Shown: piece after piece, positions 21,782 to 33,859 of the stretch
Position numbering within the stretch: the first letter of the stretch is position 1
How the letters are laid out: every line of letters starts with the position of its first letter
Assembly: GCA_050084515.1 (NCBI GenBank)
Contig: CM114274.1
Coordinates: 31,558,001-31,622,000, forward strand
Length of the DNA stretch: 64,000 nt
Source of the DNA: Blasia pusilla
Taxonomy: Eukaryota > Marchantiophyta > Marchantiopsida > Blasiales
Direction of reading: 5' to 3'
Program-made: the position numbers and the translations under genes
Notes under the pieces: generated by a model
What the model was told of the DNA's origin: nothing
Databases searched by the model: none
The model's input: only the letters and a program-made list of their open reading frames with translations

Positions 21782-22153
21782 TGACCACGCCAAATTTCCA
21801 TAATCAATGTGGCAAACCGACCAATTTGACTAGTTTGAGGGTTACATAGGATGAAGCAAATCTTGTTTAACGACCAACATCCAATTGAGGTTCGGTGAGC
21901 CACGCGGGCAAGGGGATAAGGCCCTAAGCATACTCCCATGTGAGAATCCGACTCTCTTGAGCCAGGGTCGGTTCGGAGGATATGAACCTGAGGCTCGGCA
22001 AAGGTCGGTCTAGATGACGCCAAGCGGAAGTTCCGAGGTCTGTCTGTCTTTTTCGATGAAGAGAATTCGACGTTCAGAGAACCTCTGTTTGGATGAACCG
22101 AAGGGGAATTCAGGGCAGTGGAGGCTCGGACGAGTTCGCTCGGGAACAAGCGA

Positions 22154-22392
22154 AGCTGAGGCTCGGAGAACGTCGCTCTGGATGAAGCGAAACTGAGGCT
22201 CGGAGAACGTCGCTCTGGATGAAGCGAAACTTAGGCTCGGAGAACGTCGCTATGGTTGGGTCGAAGCTGAGGCTCGCAATAGGTCGCTTTGGAGCGAGCG
22301 AAGCTGAGGCTCGGCTCGGAGAACGTCTCTACGCGCGCAGCGAAGCTGAGGCTCGGACGAGGTCGCTTTGCACGGAGCGCAGCTGAGGCCCG
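22154..22392 (+). repeat. GC-rich minisatellite, about seven units of 35-41 bp
   Basis: The core AGCTGAGGCTCGG recurs at about 22154, 22192, 22229, 22264, 22301, 22342 and 22379, with linkers related to AGAACGTCGCTCTGGATGAA. Units are 35-41 bp, so no reading frame is maintained. More diverged units extend leftwards to about 21985. The array lies 0.5-0.8 kb upstream of the CBM48 gene start. Confidence 0.75.
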
Positions 22393-22918
22393 GAGATTGG
22401 CTCGGGAGTGAAGAGAGGCGATTGAGGCAGGGACGTCCACACACGCGCGCACTGGAGGAACAACACATTCGTTTCGTCAGAGTCCCATATCAGGGACAAG
22501 GAAAGGGAGGCTTGTGCGGTGCGAAGAGCGAGAGGAGACATACGGAGGTATTACAGGCAGAGACAGGAGAAGAGGTGAGCTTGAGATCGTGTCCGTCATT
22601 ATAAGATGAGGTGACGGAGAATCAGCTGGCTTTCTGGGCATGCACGGATGCCAAATCTGACGTGCTTCGGCGCTCGAAATCAGCCTTTCGGAATGTCACA
22701 GTGATCTCCTGGAGCGTGCGAATCGGTTGTTCGTGTACGTCGTCTCTTCGCGGCTGCTGAGCGGAGGATTAGATCTCCGACAGGTGAATGAATGCGTAGA
22801 GCTGGGGATTGTAGTCCTTGCCATCCTCAAATTGGTGTCGGCTTCGGAAGCGCCTCAATGTGGTGTTGAATCCGTGAACTGATTGCCAATTCCGTGAGTG
22901 TTCCGAGTGTAAACAGTA

Positions 22919-25670
22919 ATGGCAGTTGCACGGGCGTGGACAGGGTGTATTCGGTTGTCCTCCCTTCAGCAGAAGCAGCAGCCTCTTGCTGCTCTTGGCA
23001 TCGGTCGACACTGCTGCAGTTGTCACACATCCGTCTCACAACCGGTTGGACTGTCTTCATCCTTCAGCGCAGGTTGGACATTGACGACTAGTAATCGTAC
23101 TTCCGGCAGCAGGAAAGAAGACGCAGCTCGATTCACCGTACTTGCTAGCCAGGAAGCTGGAACTTCAACTTGTAAGTTTTCTTTCTTCAGCCGTGAACTC
23201 CAAATTATGTTCTCATGCTAGTTCCACTTCAATCCTCAAGGACTCTCAAGTCGTTGTGGTACAATTCTGCATCTTGCTGTGTACAATGTAGAGGACAGTA
23301 CCGAAGACGCTGTTGCTAGCTCTGTTTTAGTTAGATCATCACACTCGTCCAGTTGGCAATAAATTGTAGCAGGCGCGGGACCGCGTGTCGTCTAACTGAT
23401 ACGCTTGGTCGTCCGTACCGAATCGAATACTCCTGATGTGAGAAAGATATGGAAGCTGGCATGCTTCAGGCTTTGAAAGGCTTGCAAGAGCAACTTCCTA
23501 CACATCTATGCCTTGGGATTCAGACATTGCGGGTGTCAAAAAGTACGAACAGTTTACTCACTAGATTGCTCTCAGAATAGTGAAAGTTTTTCATGGCCTA
23601 GACCTTTCCATCCAATCGCCAATTTTTGAGTCTGACCGGAAAAGACTGATTTTAATGGCAAAATTTTGAGCGTTCCCGAGCTATCTGGCAGTCCTAATTA
23701 CTGAGGAATGCTTAGGAAAGGAGCAATGGGACCCGTGCCCTCCATTTTTGAGAATTCTTCTTTAGGCATTCTTTTGGCACACCAGCGAAGTGAAACCTGT
23801 TGCTTAATTCTATTTGAGATTGCTAATTCCCGGGAGTAATGAACATTTGACTCGTCTCGTTAGAGGATTAAGAGAATTGCCTCACGAATTGAGATGGCAT
23901 GATGTTGTCTTTCCCACTCGCCTCTTAACTAGTAGGAGTATGAAGCTCGTCGTTAGTACCAAGTATGTATGTACCGTCGACCATAGCTGGTCTGAATGGT
24001 GGAGAGGTGATGGTTGTGGAGACAGTATTGGTTCAGGAAGTGGAGTTTATATGGAAAGGGCAAGGGTCGGAGATTTTGTTGACCGGTGATTTCCTCAAGT
24101 GGGAGACCAAGCTTCGCCTACGGAAGGGATCCAATGGCTCTTTTTCTGTCAAGGAGGTAAATCTCTTTTCTCCTCAACCGATCAGGCATGATTTGGGGTC
24201 TGCTAAAGCTTATGATAGCTCTGTCGCATTCCTGACGCTGGAATGCATTTGGCTAAGTGGTAGCTGCATATCACGAGCTCCAGATGGAGCGGAACACCAC
24301 AGGATTTCGTTATGGTTTTCACTGCGAATTTGAGTAACCAGCGATTTGAAAAAGTAGTTGCATTCGGCGATTTCAAAGTATGAGTAACCTGACATTCCAC
24401 TTGAAGCGATTACCATTTAAATCTCTACATAAAATTGGTTATGAAGATTCTAGGTCGTGAAGGGTGTGTTTGTTGCAGACACTTTGTGTACACAACAGCT
24501 CTTAGACCTACCGATTATGGGGACTTCACCACTTGGATCTCAATGTCATTGCGCAGAAGCTGCCGGTTGGAAAATTCGCCTACAAGTTCATCGTGGATGG
24601 AGAGTGGATGCATTCCGCAGATAGTCCCACGGTGCCAGATGGTACCGGAGGCTTCAACAATGAAGTCATTGTCACAGGTGGTCCCCCTCTCCCTCCACCT
24701 TCCCTCTTTCCCTTTCGCTAATCAAACTGGATTGCTTCAACCTATGACAATTTCAGGTATCTTCCAGTTCTGACGTAGATTGCATTTGAAGAGCGAGCAT
24801 TTTGTAAGTAACTGAGTACTTTTAAGGACTAGCAGATCCAAGGGCTAAAGTCGAAACCAAGGACACGCTCGAGACGCCAAAGAGCCAACCTACGATTTCT
24901 TCGAAAACGCCTCCATCAGTAGCAGCAGGGGATGCCGCAAAAGAAAGTGAGGCTGGGAAACCCAATGCTGATGCCGCTGCTGTGAAGCCAGCGGCTAAAG
25001 CTCCTCCGAAAAAGGTGGTGAAGTCCTTACAAGCGGCGATGCTGGAAGATGTCATCCCACAGCTCTTGGGTGTCCTGGAGATGGAAGAGGGTCTGTCTGA
25101 GCTTGACATTACCTTCGACGAGAATCAGGTATTGTTGCTTTTGAGGGATTTTATATTCTATTAGAATCTTCGTCGTCGGATGGTTCCCACAGAAGTGTTC
25201 GCGAGTAAAGTGAGCTCCCCTTCTCAGCAGTTCAGTTTACACAGCACGCCTTCACAGACTTCATACATACGCCTGAAATCCATTCGTTTGCCTTTCAGTA
25301 ACCCTTGGACATTTGCTTTTGTGCACAGCTGAAAACAAGCTTTACGAAGCGAGACATCCCCTACTGCCACTGGGCCTTCTTCCCCGATGGCACTCTGGAA
25401 GGTAAGCTCCGGTCTGCGCGATGTTTCCGACTAGAGCTCCGGTCTTTGCTTCTGTTGGAGCTCGTAATTTGACAGGTTCGTGTGCATCTAAGTTCAGAAT
25501 TGACCGGCTTTGGTTTCCCAGGTGCTCGAGGCGCTGCACTCACCTCACACGGATCCCCTCCGAGTACGATTGAACCGTTTCTTGTGGACGAGAACAGGAT
25601 CACTCCTGAGCTAGTTGTGTTCTGGATAAGGAAAAGATTGTTCGCTCAAAAGATCCTGTCTGTAAATTGA
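22919..25670 (+). CDS. CBM48 (AMPK-beta-like) glucan-binding protein with an unrecognised C-terminal domain, likely plastid
   Basis: Six exons fit: 22919-23171, 23987-24156, 24557-24677, 24827-25128, 25329-25401 and 25522-25670. Phases agree and give 355 residues. Residues 1-84 are Ser/Arg-rich with few acidic residues and look like a chloroplast transit peptide. Residues about 103-181 form a CBM48 glycogen/starch-binding domain: VEFIWKGQGSEILLTGDFLK, W123, GKFAYKFIVDGEW, SPTVPDGTGGFNNEVIV. An Ala/Lys/Pro-rich linker (about 185-250) leads to a roughly 100-residue C-terminal domain (LEDVIPQLLGVLEMEEGLSE, CHWAFFPDGTL, STIEPFLVDENRITPELVVF) that I do not recognise. It lacks the kinase-interacting ASC domain of SnRK1-beta subunits and is not arranged like PTST, where CBM48 is C-terminal. 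Binding to starch or glycogen is inferred from the domain. The first exon and intron 1 (816 bp) are the least certain parts; an extra exon there is possible. Confidence 0.75.
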
Positions 25671-26700
25671 CGCCTTGTGAAGAGCACAACGCAAACGTGC
25701 CTGTTGCAAGAGCTTCCGAGCTTCTCGAAATTTTCTCTTTGAGAGAAAAAAGACTGAGTGCATATGAGACTCGCCATACTGAGCAAGTGCAGCGAAGTGT
25801 TGCATTTGGCCCACGTACATGCCCGCATCTCTGCAACATTCTTGAGAGAGAAATCAGTTATTTTCTTCATGGCAACATATATTTTAGAGGTCCCACTTAT
25901 ATTCTTCAGGGGTCAGTTGTCTTCTATTCCATCGATTCCTGCTCATGTGAATGCCCTCGATTCAGGTAATGAAATATTCGGAGACCCCACGTCAATCAGG
26001 ATATGCGCCAGATTCCGATTTCCACGTAATTTGGATGTACAACAAATTACAACATGAAAATGGAAGGATGTATCAAAGGCCATCAATAAGACGAAGTAGA
26101 TCTATGATTACTTGGGGTTATCCAACACGAAGGCGTCATGGGACCTTGTTCCGACGGTGTGTCTAAGATCGTGATAGGAGTAACAAGGCGAATGGATTAG
26201 ATTGTCGAAAGGGTTCTCCAATCAATTCAGTCGGCCTCTAGGGTTATCCAATCAGTGACAAAACCTGGACAAGTTGTATGATGGAACTGACGACTTCGAG
26301 CTAAGGTGGGAACTCAAGTGTTACACCGCCATGGCCTGGGACACAAAACTACGTGCTTCGGTAAAGATGATGGGGCGTAAGGTTTGGTTGCTGCCGAATC
26401 CATGATGTTGCGTAAACGGCGGACTTAACAGTCGCAACTGTTCTCATATGCATGAACGACATGCTCCGCTCGTCCGAGTATTTGCACAAGCACTTCAATA
26501 ACGCCATGTTCCACTCCTGCTACCATCTTTCTTTCGATAATCCACGTTTGGACAAGACTTGTTCCGCTCATTTGCGAGTGGAAGCAATCGTACTTATCAG
26601 CTTCACCATCCGATCGAATAGTAAGACTTTGGCAAACAGCACGTGTCTCATACAGTGTCCGTCTCCAACACCGCTGCAGATTTCCAATTTCCAACCCTAC
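25671..26700. other. 3' flank of CBM48 gene, no further gene recognised
   Basis: Overlapping frames in several readings at 25600-26060 are not supported by splice signals or similarity. The first few hundred bases are presumably the 3' untranslated region of the CBM48 gene. Confidence 0.35.
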
Positions 26701-26717
26701 GATTATTCCAGGGTCTA

Positions 26718-26801
26718 CCGGATACTCAGATCTTCGCTCATTTGCTTTAAAATCCAATACCGGATATTCAGATCTTTGCTCGTTTGCTTCAACATCCAGA
26801 A
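26718..26801. repeat. 42-bp tandem duplication
   Basis: Two units of 42 bp starting CCGGATACTCAGATCTTCGC and CCGGATATTCAGATCTTTGC. The unit is divisible by three and lies inside a minus-strand open frame (26425-26847), where it encodes an EANEQRSEYPV-like repeat. Whether that frame is expressed is unclear. Confidence 0.6.
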
Positions 26802-27787
26802 TTTGGGGCTCAGATTCACCTCGATTTGAACCTGCACATATTTTCATGGATGCAAGTTCAATACAGGAATTTTTCGGCTTCTGCTGATCAAACTGTCTAG
26901 TTGAGAGGTCCCAGAGAGGAGGTAATCTTCTAACTCCTGGGAAATGAGTTAGAAATGACCATCACATAGGAGCATTGCATGCAGGTAGGACTCGTAACGG
27001 GAATGACATGAATGGAGATCATGCACTAGTCCCCAAACCTTCAATACTGGGTTCGTGGCCGATACAAAAAGGTGAGTCAATCATGCCCAAAATAGAACTT
27101 ACATGAAATGATAAGTTACTCTCGATAGCCCCAAACTTGTACAGCCCGCTCAGGGGAACAAAACTGGACGACCGAAAAGGAATGAAGTCATTAGAAACAA
27201 AACACGCAATCTTCACAGTATTCTGAATCTTGCGAGAGTAGAGGGTTGCTCCCTGAAATTCATGTCCATTACAGCTGTTAAGGTTAAGGAGTCCAGGGCT
27301 CCTATTACAATGCCACGATCACTTCCAAAGTCATCAACAAGACGTTTCAAGCTCCACAAGCCACCCAACGGCTACTTCATTTCCTGATTTCAGGACCATC
27401 TATACTACTTTCTCAACTGCTGCTCACTCTTCAGTAAGTCATCTGCCTCTGGATATGGTTCTTCCTCTCCATAACCATCTCTCTCCAGTAAAGTCCACCT
27501 CAAATCATATGTCCAGACTCCAGTCTCCTTTTCTCCTTTCATATCCAAGTTCTCTAGGTGTATCTAGAACGTAAATGTAAAGAATTTGCAGTAGCTTATG
27601 TACACGAAAGTCCACATGCTCAATCCTCTATGAATAAGTGCTAACCACGGTTGTGGCACTCACAAAGTCCATGGTATGAGCAACGGATCTTGCCCTTGCA
27701 CGTCCACAGATGTTTGGCTCCATACAACTACAGACTTTCAAAAGTTAGTATTTGGAAAGAATTGAAGCGATCCTCGAATAAATAGAC
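26802..27787. other. Intergenic / 3' flank of the kinase gene
   Basis: No supported coding sequence. The right half probably includes the 3' untranslated region of the minus-strand kinase that ends at 27788. Confidence 0.35.
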
Positions 27788-29317
27788 TCAAGGCTCCAGG
27801 ACATACTCATCAGAAGTATCTCTGTCTTGACAGACCTTACCGCACCTTAGCACCTCCACTGCTTCCATCATGGTAAATCTACTTTCCGGAATAGATTGGG
27901 CACACATTGTTGCCACATACACAACTAAGTTCAAGGCATCCCGAGTGTAGTTTCCCTTGAGCCTTGGATCGACTAACTCACTGAACCTTCCCTCTGCTAT
28001 GATAGGCTCAGCCCATTCCCACATAGATTTTTTATCAAGGCCCACCTTCTCCCACGGCTTCTTGCCACTGATCAGTTCCAACAGGAGTATTCCAAAGCCA
28101 AAAACATCGCCACATGAAGAACGCTTCCCTCCTTTCATATACTCAGGGGCATAATAAGCAGTCATCCCCTCTGTGCCTCCCTTAAAAAGAAAGCTCTCAT
28201 GCATGAGCCTGAACAGACCAAAGTCCCCCCATTTTGCATTGAAATTGGCATCCAGCAAGATGTTGTTTGATTTGATCTCTCCATGAATTGTGTTCGATCT
28301 ATGATGCAGGTATCTGAGGTGGAAAGCAGAAGAAGGAACACACACTGATGAGTTAGTTCCAAGGCAAGTAATCCCATCATTATACTATCAACTTGCACAT
28401 TTAAAAGATTCACCAGCTTAGCTAATGGTGAAATTCCAGTTAACCACAGAAACGACCACAAAGTGAAAAAGAAAATAGACTTCAGTAGCCGAGACGATCC
28501 TTGTACCTGCAAGAACACCCTGAATCCAGTAATGACTTGGAGGGAAACTTTCTGAACGTAGATTAATACTACCCGTTATCAACAAGCTAGGCAACATGAA
28601 TTTGGACGAGGAAGACTGAGAGAAAGGACTTACGCAAGGCCTTCAGCGGCTCCAATGGCAATGTTCATCCGTCTGGACCAGCCCAAAATTAGACTGGATG
28701 ACAGGGAGCCATGCAAGTGGGTGTGAAGACTCAAGTTCACCATGTACTCATATACAAGCAACCGCTCTTTCCCTTCAGCACAGTACCCGCACACGGTCAG
28801 AAGGTTCTTGTGGCCTATATTTCCCAGCAGTTTTGCCTCTGCAGAAAACTGCTTTACTCCTTTTGTCCTGCTTGAATTCAACTTCTTCACGGCAATCTGT
28901 CACACACAAGCTCATGTGTCAGAGAAATACAGAGTCTTTTACCGGAATTACTAAAACAGAGGCACATAACTTCTCAACTTTCCATACGAACTACAGGACA
29001 GAAGATGTGGACAAGAAAGAAACCATTTGTAGAAGATAGTACTCTATCAAGACCATCATTCCTGGCAGCTGAAAACTTGGAAGTACCCATGGCTACATTT
29101 GACAGAAAGGAATGGTATGATAGAATGATATGATTCATACCCGGGATCCGTCGGCTAATTGACCCCAAAACACGGTTCCAACTGTTCCAACTGTTCCCAG
29201 TAGACCAAAGACATCATTGTCGTCGAGGCAGTCGTCACTGGAGTACTTATCCAGATCCTGGCTGTAGTCCCCCACTGAGAAAATTTGTCCACCTCTCTTG
29301 TTTCTACAAGAACACAT
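27788..29317 (-). CDS. PTI1-like cytoplasmic receptor-like kinase, probable pseudokinase
   Basis: Three exons (29317-29141, 28896-28634, 28313-27788) join in phase to 321 residues. The short N-terminus MCSCRNKRGGQIFSV resembles PTI1-like kinases of the At3g15890 type, which begin with a Cys-rich, probably acylated segment. Kinase landmarks are IAVKK (Lys63), FSAEAKLLG (Glu79), the hinge LLVYEYMVNLSLHTHLHG, GDFG (DFG Asp present), YYAPEY and SFGILLLEL-like GFGILLLELISGKKPWEK. Two key sites are degraded. The catalytic loop HRD reads HGE (His157-Gly158-Glu159), removing the catalytic Asp. The glycine-rich loop reads LGTVGTVGTVFWG instead of LGEGGFGSVYWG. The fold is therefore kept but catalysis is doubtful, so a scaffold or decoy role in immune or development signalling is the natural guess. 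The start was chosen at the Met preceding CSCRNK; an upstream in-frame Met exists. Confidence 0.85.
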
Positions 29318-30204
29318 TTTGCAAAATGCCCATATGAGAACCAGCTTCAAGGTGAGTAGAGGACTCCAGGGCAGAGAACTAACTGATTCATGGTGTGGAG
29401 TTACCCAAAAGGCACACGAGACTTGGAAGTACAATATTCTAACTACTCGCGACATTCTTCTTCAGCGGTTGGAAATTTGAGTTCTTCTAGGAGTCTTCCC
29501 CCTCGCTCACTCCTGGCCAGTTGTGGGAATCCATTACTTCATTCCAGTTTTTTCTCCACGCATTGTTCCCATTTCCATTTTGTTTGTGCTTTGTTTGTCA
29601 GGTAGGAGCCATGATGCAAAAGAAAGAAAGTGAGTGAAGAAATAGGGACCAATGCCCTAATGTAGGACGTATTTACTCTAGCAATGACACAAACAATGTG
29701 GACAATTGCCAATTTGGAACTGGTTCTGACACTGGAAAGAACTCAGCCACTCACTATTATCAGCACCCCACTATGGGTTACTATGGATGGTATTTTACAT
29801 GGAAAAGTACCTACCTTCCCAGAGTAACGAAGGTATCATACAATATTCCTCAAAAGAAGAAAATTCTGCCTACCGCATGGACACCCTTGAACTCGGAAAA
29901 TACTCCACCTCTAAACAGATGGGAGCAATCTCTGAGGCAAATACTCAACCTAGGGTCTGGACACAAAAACAAAGTACCCATGAACCCATGAACCCAGACA
30001 CTCAAATCCTGGCGAGCCTGCTTCCCTCTATTCTATTAGTTGTGTGAAGCAAATTGCCAATGTGGTCAGTAGTCAGGGCCAGAAGGCCACGACGAAAAGT
30101 GCAGAAGGACCTCATAGAGGGTTAGGCGCAATTACCAAGGTAGAACCTCTAAGCACGTTGACAAACAGAACGTGCAAGCCTCGGCAGAGACACGACGGTT
30201 GTGC
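29318..30204. other. Intergenic, upstream of the kinase gene
   Basis: No supported gene. Frames at 29698-30047 are short and lack domain similarity. Likely holds the kinase promoter. Confidence 0.35.
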
Positions 30205-30560
30205 TCATTTACTGGTTCCTGCAGTAGCCTCGTAACCATAGACCTCGTGCCCTGGGATGACAGCAATAGCCGCTGACATGAGTGCAGGGGGAACGAAAAA
30301 GAGGAGAAGGAGCATCAGGGAGCAGGGAGACAGGTTTACAGAAGAATCAGGTCCACCGGACAAGGCGGTGGGTAAAGACGAAGCGTTGGCTGTTCTTTTG
30401 GAGGCTATGGAAGTCAGTCCAGAACCAAGCACGTCCGACAAACCTAATGGTGTGGTTGAAAGGTTGGTGTTCGTGTGCGCCCAGCAAGCGCGTGAGGTAA
30501 TATGGCACCGCAATGAGGAAAGGCAGAACTCCACTCGGTGATGTTCACTTACTAGACTTT
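30205..30560 (+). repeat. Dispersed repeat, family B, copy 1 (diverged)
   Basis: The opening CAGTAGCCTCGTAACCATAG and GTGCCCTGG match the start of the copies at 35535 and 53815. A 94-codon frame (30257-30541) runs through it but is not shared with the other copies and is probably not a gene. Confidence 0.45.
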
Positions 30561-33139
30561 CAGGTCAGTGAGCCCTTGTTCGGAGTTTTTCTACAGTAGC
30601 GTAGGGTAAGTATTTTCCCGAGGACTTCTCGATGAGAAACTCTTCTAGCGCGATACACAAATTGATGGCTGAGCTATTTACATGTTACATTGGTTATTAA
30701 CATGTGGCTGATCAAATGCCCAGCCATTCTCTCTGCTCAATGCCTTTGGATGTTGAATCAGAGTCATCGTTCTCTCTAATTATCAGCAGTCGCGGATCAC
30801 GATACCCTCCTAGCAGCGGAGGCCCGCAAGTGTTCTTGAACATGGGGAAGTGGCAGTGACGCGCACAGACGTCGTAAAGATGCTTTCTGAAGTCGTGAAA
30901 CAGTGACGTGTAGAGGGGTTAGACGACTGCAATCCACTAAGTGAGGGCCTCCCTTCAGCGCCCGCCAAAGGAATTACAGTTCAGCCTCGACCAAAAAGCA
31001 GACAGGTTCAATTTCCCGAGACAAACAGGAACTAACAACATTTGAGCGATTGTGTCCGGGGTCAGATAATTGCAATGCACGATTCCAATCGCGGCTAAAA
31101 GCTATTCGCCTTCCACTCAAGTGGAAACGACAAGCATTGAGTCCTACTCAGTACCCAGTGAATCGCGCGATTTTTGAGAACCTGAATCTCTAATGCAACC
31201 TCGGACCTCGGGCTCACGCACCGAGGTTCTAAAAGCGGTCCAGATGCGAGCTGAAATCTACGGGGCCACAATGAAATGATGCTTCTCCCCGAAAAAATCA
31301 AAAGGACAACCCAATTACCCTCACAAACTCCGGGCACCAACCTGGACTTGGACGAGCGCCCCCACTTGCTTCTGAACACCACTCCCAGAAAAAGAGCCTT
31401 CAGAAACTTCCCCATCGGTGCCATGTCCTCCTCCGAGGTCGTCAGACACTCTCGACACCCCGCTTTGCTGATTTCCTCGATCTCTAGCCTTTCCACAACC
31501 GCAACTTCCGCGCCCTCCACAATCTGTCCAATGCCGCATACACACCCCACAAAGCACGATGTGAGCCTCCTTCCCCCTCCCCGGCCCTGCCAAGTCCGCC
31601 CACCCTCAGGCTCCTACCCACCCCACGACGTGTGGAATTCCACCGGCGCAAGGCCGCGCAGCAACAACGGACGATCTGTCATTTGCCGACGAACCGCACC
31701 CTCGCGTCTGCCGCCTATCCTCAGCCATCCACCTTTCCGCTGGTCCTCCTCCCCTACGGCGCATCCATGACGCTGCTTCGCGACCTCGGCATCAATCGAT
31801 CGGACTGCAGCCTTGGACTGTCTCCGGCTCCCCACGCAATTGCCTCGGCCTCGACCTCGACCTCGTCCTCTCTCCACCGACCGACTCGCATCGCTCGAAC
31901 GATGCCGCCCGCTTATGTCGAATTCCCTCCCTCTCTCGCGCACTTGTCCGGCTCCGCTGCACAGACGTCGAGCTGAGCCGGAGAAAGGGGGGAGGGGCTG
32001 GCTTCCCAGCGCCGCTGCAGTGGGAGGCGATAGAAGAGTCGCTCGCCCATCACCACTTGCCGTCAGTCGTGTTCTGACATGTCAGTTCTGACGCTTTTTC
32101 TTCGCACTTCGCCGCTGCGCCCGTCTCTATCCATCCTTCTTTCCCGCCCTCCAATTACGAGCCTCCAATGGATTTGGAGATTTGCCTTTTCTATGACACT
32201 GAATCTAAAATTGTGTCATATAAAGTTCCCTGGCTTTTTTTTTGTGCTTCTCCACTCCCCCACTATCTCACTTTTGACCTGGAGTGTGAAGGGGACATAC
32301 TACTTTTTTTCATTTCTTTTTTTTCTCCATGAGATTAGATGGAGCTCCACGCATATCAAGGCGGCTCGAAACTAGGCTTTCCTCCTCCCAAAGCACGTGT
32401 GTTAAGGAGTTTGTAGGGCCCACATTTGGGGAAAATTGCTCAAAGATATGGTGCCCACACTCCCATGGACCCCAACGGGCACCTCATTCTAGCTAAATTG
32501 GACGCCCCTACTAACACTTCCTATAAGGGTTTCTCAATGCTCATCCAGTTCAAGAGGAGGCACGACAAGTGCTATCATAGTACATCTTTGGTGAGCATGA
32601 ACTTGAGGTTGTAGGAGCAACGGGACGCTTGGGGAGGGACGTACGAGACAAGGAGGAGATCTGAATGGACCAAGGCTTAAGGATGGCAACTAGGAGCTTG
32701 ATGAATGACCCGAGTTGATGTTCTAGAGGAGTAGGCACACGACACTTCTTCACCTAGCTTCACCTTGAAGTTTTCTTGACCTTGAGCTTTGTAAGCGGAA
32801 GACTTAGATTGAGACCCCAAGACTCAACCAAATGTGTGTTCGGAAGATCGTCAAGAAGTTGCCAAGCTCTAATTACTTTGAGTCCCCCTAAGTGTATACC
32901 ATCTCCCTATGAAGCCTCTTCCCCAAGCCTTGAGAAATCTCCCCAATTTGCTTGCCTAAAACCAAGCGCGTCGATTAATTCCTCAAAGTGCGTCCCATAG
33001 CTCAAACGTGAAACATGCATCATGGTTACTTCGAGAGGGAGAGTACTCCCCCTATGGGTACTTGTGGGGTTCTCCGAGGGAAATCCTCCTTCCCTATTGT
33101 CCCCATCAGGCTCTTGATTTTGGCCATCAACCCAAACGT
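30561..33139. other. No gene supported; C-rich segment at 31280-32060
   Basis: 31280-32060 is strongly C-rich on the plus strand (Ser/Pro/Thr-rich frames, long antisense Arg/Gly frames). All six frames are unusually open there because of composition. No domain, splice structure or codon pattern singles one out. 32430-33100 holds short fragments that may be retroelement debris. Confidence 0.35.
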
Positions 33140-33173
33140 GATTTGCGACCGACGGGTCTGTCGGTCGCAAATC
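33140..33173. repeat. Perfect hairpin, 14-bp arms, 6-nt loop
   Basis: GATTTGCGACCGAC, loop GGGTCT, GTCGGTCGCAAATC. Perfect complementarity in a region without genes. Confidence 0.75.
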
Positions 33174-33859
33174 TATCAAGATGGCTTGGCGGAGGCTTCT
33201 TGTAGCTTATACAACACTCAACTCCACAAACACATCTTGAGCTTGGACCCATGTTTCATGTGTCTCATTGGCCATGGAAATCGCCCATGTTGACTCCTCG
33301 GTTGGCCTCTCATGGTTGTCTTATCGCCCTTTCTGTTTCTTGACTAGTATCGTGGAGTCTTGCCCATCCTAACTAGTCACGTATTCCTTGCTTCTTGCCT
33401 TTAACTTGGAGATTCGCTCTAAGATCTCAAAAAAGTTCTTGCCTTGCCTTTGTCTCTCCAAGTAGCTATGCCTCTTTCTCACCTAAGGCCCACTACAAGA
33501 CACGTGCGCGTCTCGCCTAGCGTTATTCCTCCCACTGGTCCCTTCACACTTCCTAGTATCGCGACTAACTAGTCTAGGTTTTGACTTTGGTGGGTCATAT
33601 CAAGGTCTTTCCTCCTTGGACCTGCCATCATGACTACCTTCCTGGCTCCTCGCTAGTGTGGGCGCCGTAGATTTAGCTATTCGCAATGAAGTCAAGTTGA
33701 TGACATCCAGTTTTAGTGAAGATTACTAGTTCACAAGGGTATGGGGAGATGTTTTTTTATCAAGTTTATGCAGAGATATTGAGACTCCACTTCTACAACC
33801 TCTTTACTCAATATTACTACTCGTATTGTTGTTGTCTACCTTCATCAGAATGCCACCAC
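33174..33859. other. Intergenic, no gene recognised
   Basis: Short frames only. 33280-33600 is pyrimidine-rich and looks like decayed retroelement sequence, but no domain can be named. Confidence 0.3.

Noticed and set aside
25600-26166. Overlapping frames after the CBM48 stop codon
   Set aside because: They lie in the expected 3' untranslated region, disagree between frames, and show no similarity or splice signals.
31276-32091. Several overlapping open frames of 90-165 codons on both strands
   Set aside because: The segment is strongly C-rich, which removes stops from all frames. No frame shows a domain, splice structure or codon preference that sets it apart.
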